Below, piece by piece: positions 6,668 to 7,006 of a stretch of 7,006 bases of DNA. The position numbers and the translations under genes were made by a program. Within the stretch, counting starts at the first letter, position 1, and each line of letters begins with the position of its first letter. Source of the DNA: Verrucomicrobiota bacterium (GTDB taxonomy: Bacteria > Verrucomicrobiota > Verrucomicrobiia > Chthoniobacterales > UBA10450); the NCBI GenBank assembly GCA_003218615.1, contig QHOD01000189.1, positions 1 to 7,006 of the forward strand. The letters run 5' to 3'. Below the pieces are notes generated by a model. The model searched no databases, was not told the origin of the DNA, and was given only the letters and a program-made list of their open reading frames with translations.

Positions 6668-6687
6668 CTCACGCTCGCTTGCGTGAG
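6668..6687. other. Perfect 7-bp inverted repeat at the presumed start of the DUF1353 gene
   Basis: CTCACGC and GCGTGAG pair perfectly around the six-base loop TCGCTT. The right arm contains the in-frame GTG (6683) that is the best start candidate for the following gene. The hairpin could occlude translation initiation or be an operator half-site pair. It lacks a T-run and so is not a typical terminator. It may also be a chance palindrome. Confidence 0.45.
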
Positions 6688-7006
6688 CGATCAATTCCTG
6701 AGTGAACTGAATCTCTGGTGCCTGAGTCGTGAAGAAGCAATTCGAGCGACGGGAAACGCCGACAGTCCCTATTTCGAACTCATTACGCCGCTACAATATC
6801 GAAGCACCCTCCTCGGCGGGATTATCGAGGTACCGAAGGATTTCCTGACCGACTTGGGATCCATCCCGCGAGCGGTCTGGTGGTGGTTGTCACCAGATGA
6901 TTACGATATCTCCTATCCGAGCGTCATCCACGATTACATTTACAAGCAAAAGGGCGACCTCAGCGCGCAGCAGCTCCCACAAAAACGGGTGGACCGCGAA
7001 ACAGCT
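6683..7006 (+). CDS. DUF1353 family protein, 3' end outside window
   Basis: The frame is open to the window edge, giving 108 residues from GTG 6683. The conserved core matches DUF1353: YFELITPLQYRS (30-41), the central IIEVPKDFLTDLGSIPRAVW (47-66) with the TDxxSIPR signature, then VIHDYIY (81-87) carrying the conserved HDY, and KRVDRETA at the edge, where the family has an Arg/Asp-rich helix. DUF1353 proteins occur in tailed phages and in many bacterial chromosomes; their biochemical function is not established. The start is uncertain. The frame is open back to 6545 with no ATG; TTG at 6629 and 6647 are alternatives, and homology-like sequence begins only near residue 30. No phage structural genes are visible here, so it is not evidence of a prophage by itself. 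Confidence 0.8.
   Translation, partial: MSDQFLSELNLWCLSREEAIRATGNADSPYFELITPLQYRSTLLGGIIEVPKDFLTDLGSIPRAVWWWLSPDDYDISYPSVIHDYIYKQKGDLSAQQLPQKRVDRETA

Noticed and set aside
6448..6672. Protein-coding frames overlapping the tRNA on both strands
   Set aside because: They are translations of the tRNA-Phe gene and its flanks, a common false call.
6468..7006. Integrated element at tRNA-Phe suggested by the DUF1353 gene
   Set aside because: Integrases usually use the tRNA 3' end, which here faces the LMF side. No integrase, duplicated tRNA end or phage structural gene is visible.

Overview
The window looks like an ordinary chromosomal stretch of a soil-type Gram-negative bacterium. The best guess is Verrucomicrobiota, perhaps a Chthoniobacterales or Udaeobacter-like lineage. 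That placement is an inference from the mix of a bacterial lipase-maturation-factor homologue, an NlpI-like TPR protein, a heptamer intergenic repeat, moderate GC and the near absence of Shine-Dalgarno sites. No marker gene proves it.

Layout from left to right. Positions 2-328 (+) are the C-terminal end of an acyl-ACP/acyl-CoA synthetase (ANL superfamily, Aas-like). Positions 389-1828 (+) encode an exported TPR protein with nine TPR-type units and an NlpI-like C-terminus. Positions 1861-3102 (-) encode an exported SGNH/GDSL hydrolase. A short divergent spacer separates it from 3181-4773 (+), which encodes a PlsC-type acyltransferase joined in one frame to an alpha/beta-hydrolase domain. Positions 4770-6173 (-) encode a lipase maturation factor (LMF) family membrane protein, converging on the fusion gene with a 4-base overlap of the two stop codons. 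Upstream of LMF lie a five-unit heptamer repeat (6204-6238), a possible 38-residue tail-anchored peptide gene (6296-6412, -) and tRNA-Phe(GAA) (6468-6540, -). The window ends inside a DUF1353-type gene (6683-7006, +).

Four of the genes touch lipid or ester chemistry: acyl activation, acyl transfer plus a hydrolase, an SGNH hydrolase, and a lipase maturation factor. The strand changes and spacing do not support one operon, so a shared pathway is only suggested.

The most notable observation is that the hydrolase half of the fusion keeps the fold start and the expected Asp and His, but lacks the G-x-S-x-G nucleophile elbow. The protein jumps from the strand before the elbow to a later helix, consistent with a clean in-frame deletion. 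Other points of interest are a 25-residue insertion inside TPR unit 5, a two-unit (204-base) higher-order duplication in the TPR array, the heptamer repeat that creates a false upstream start for LMF, and a hairpin over the likely start of the DUF1353 gene. I found no CRISPR array, insertion sequence, prophage module or evident new multi-gene system.
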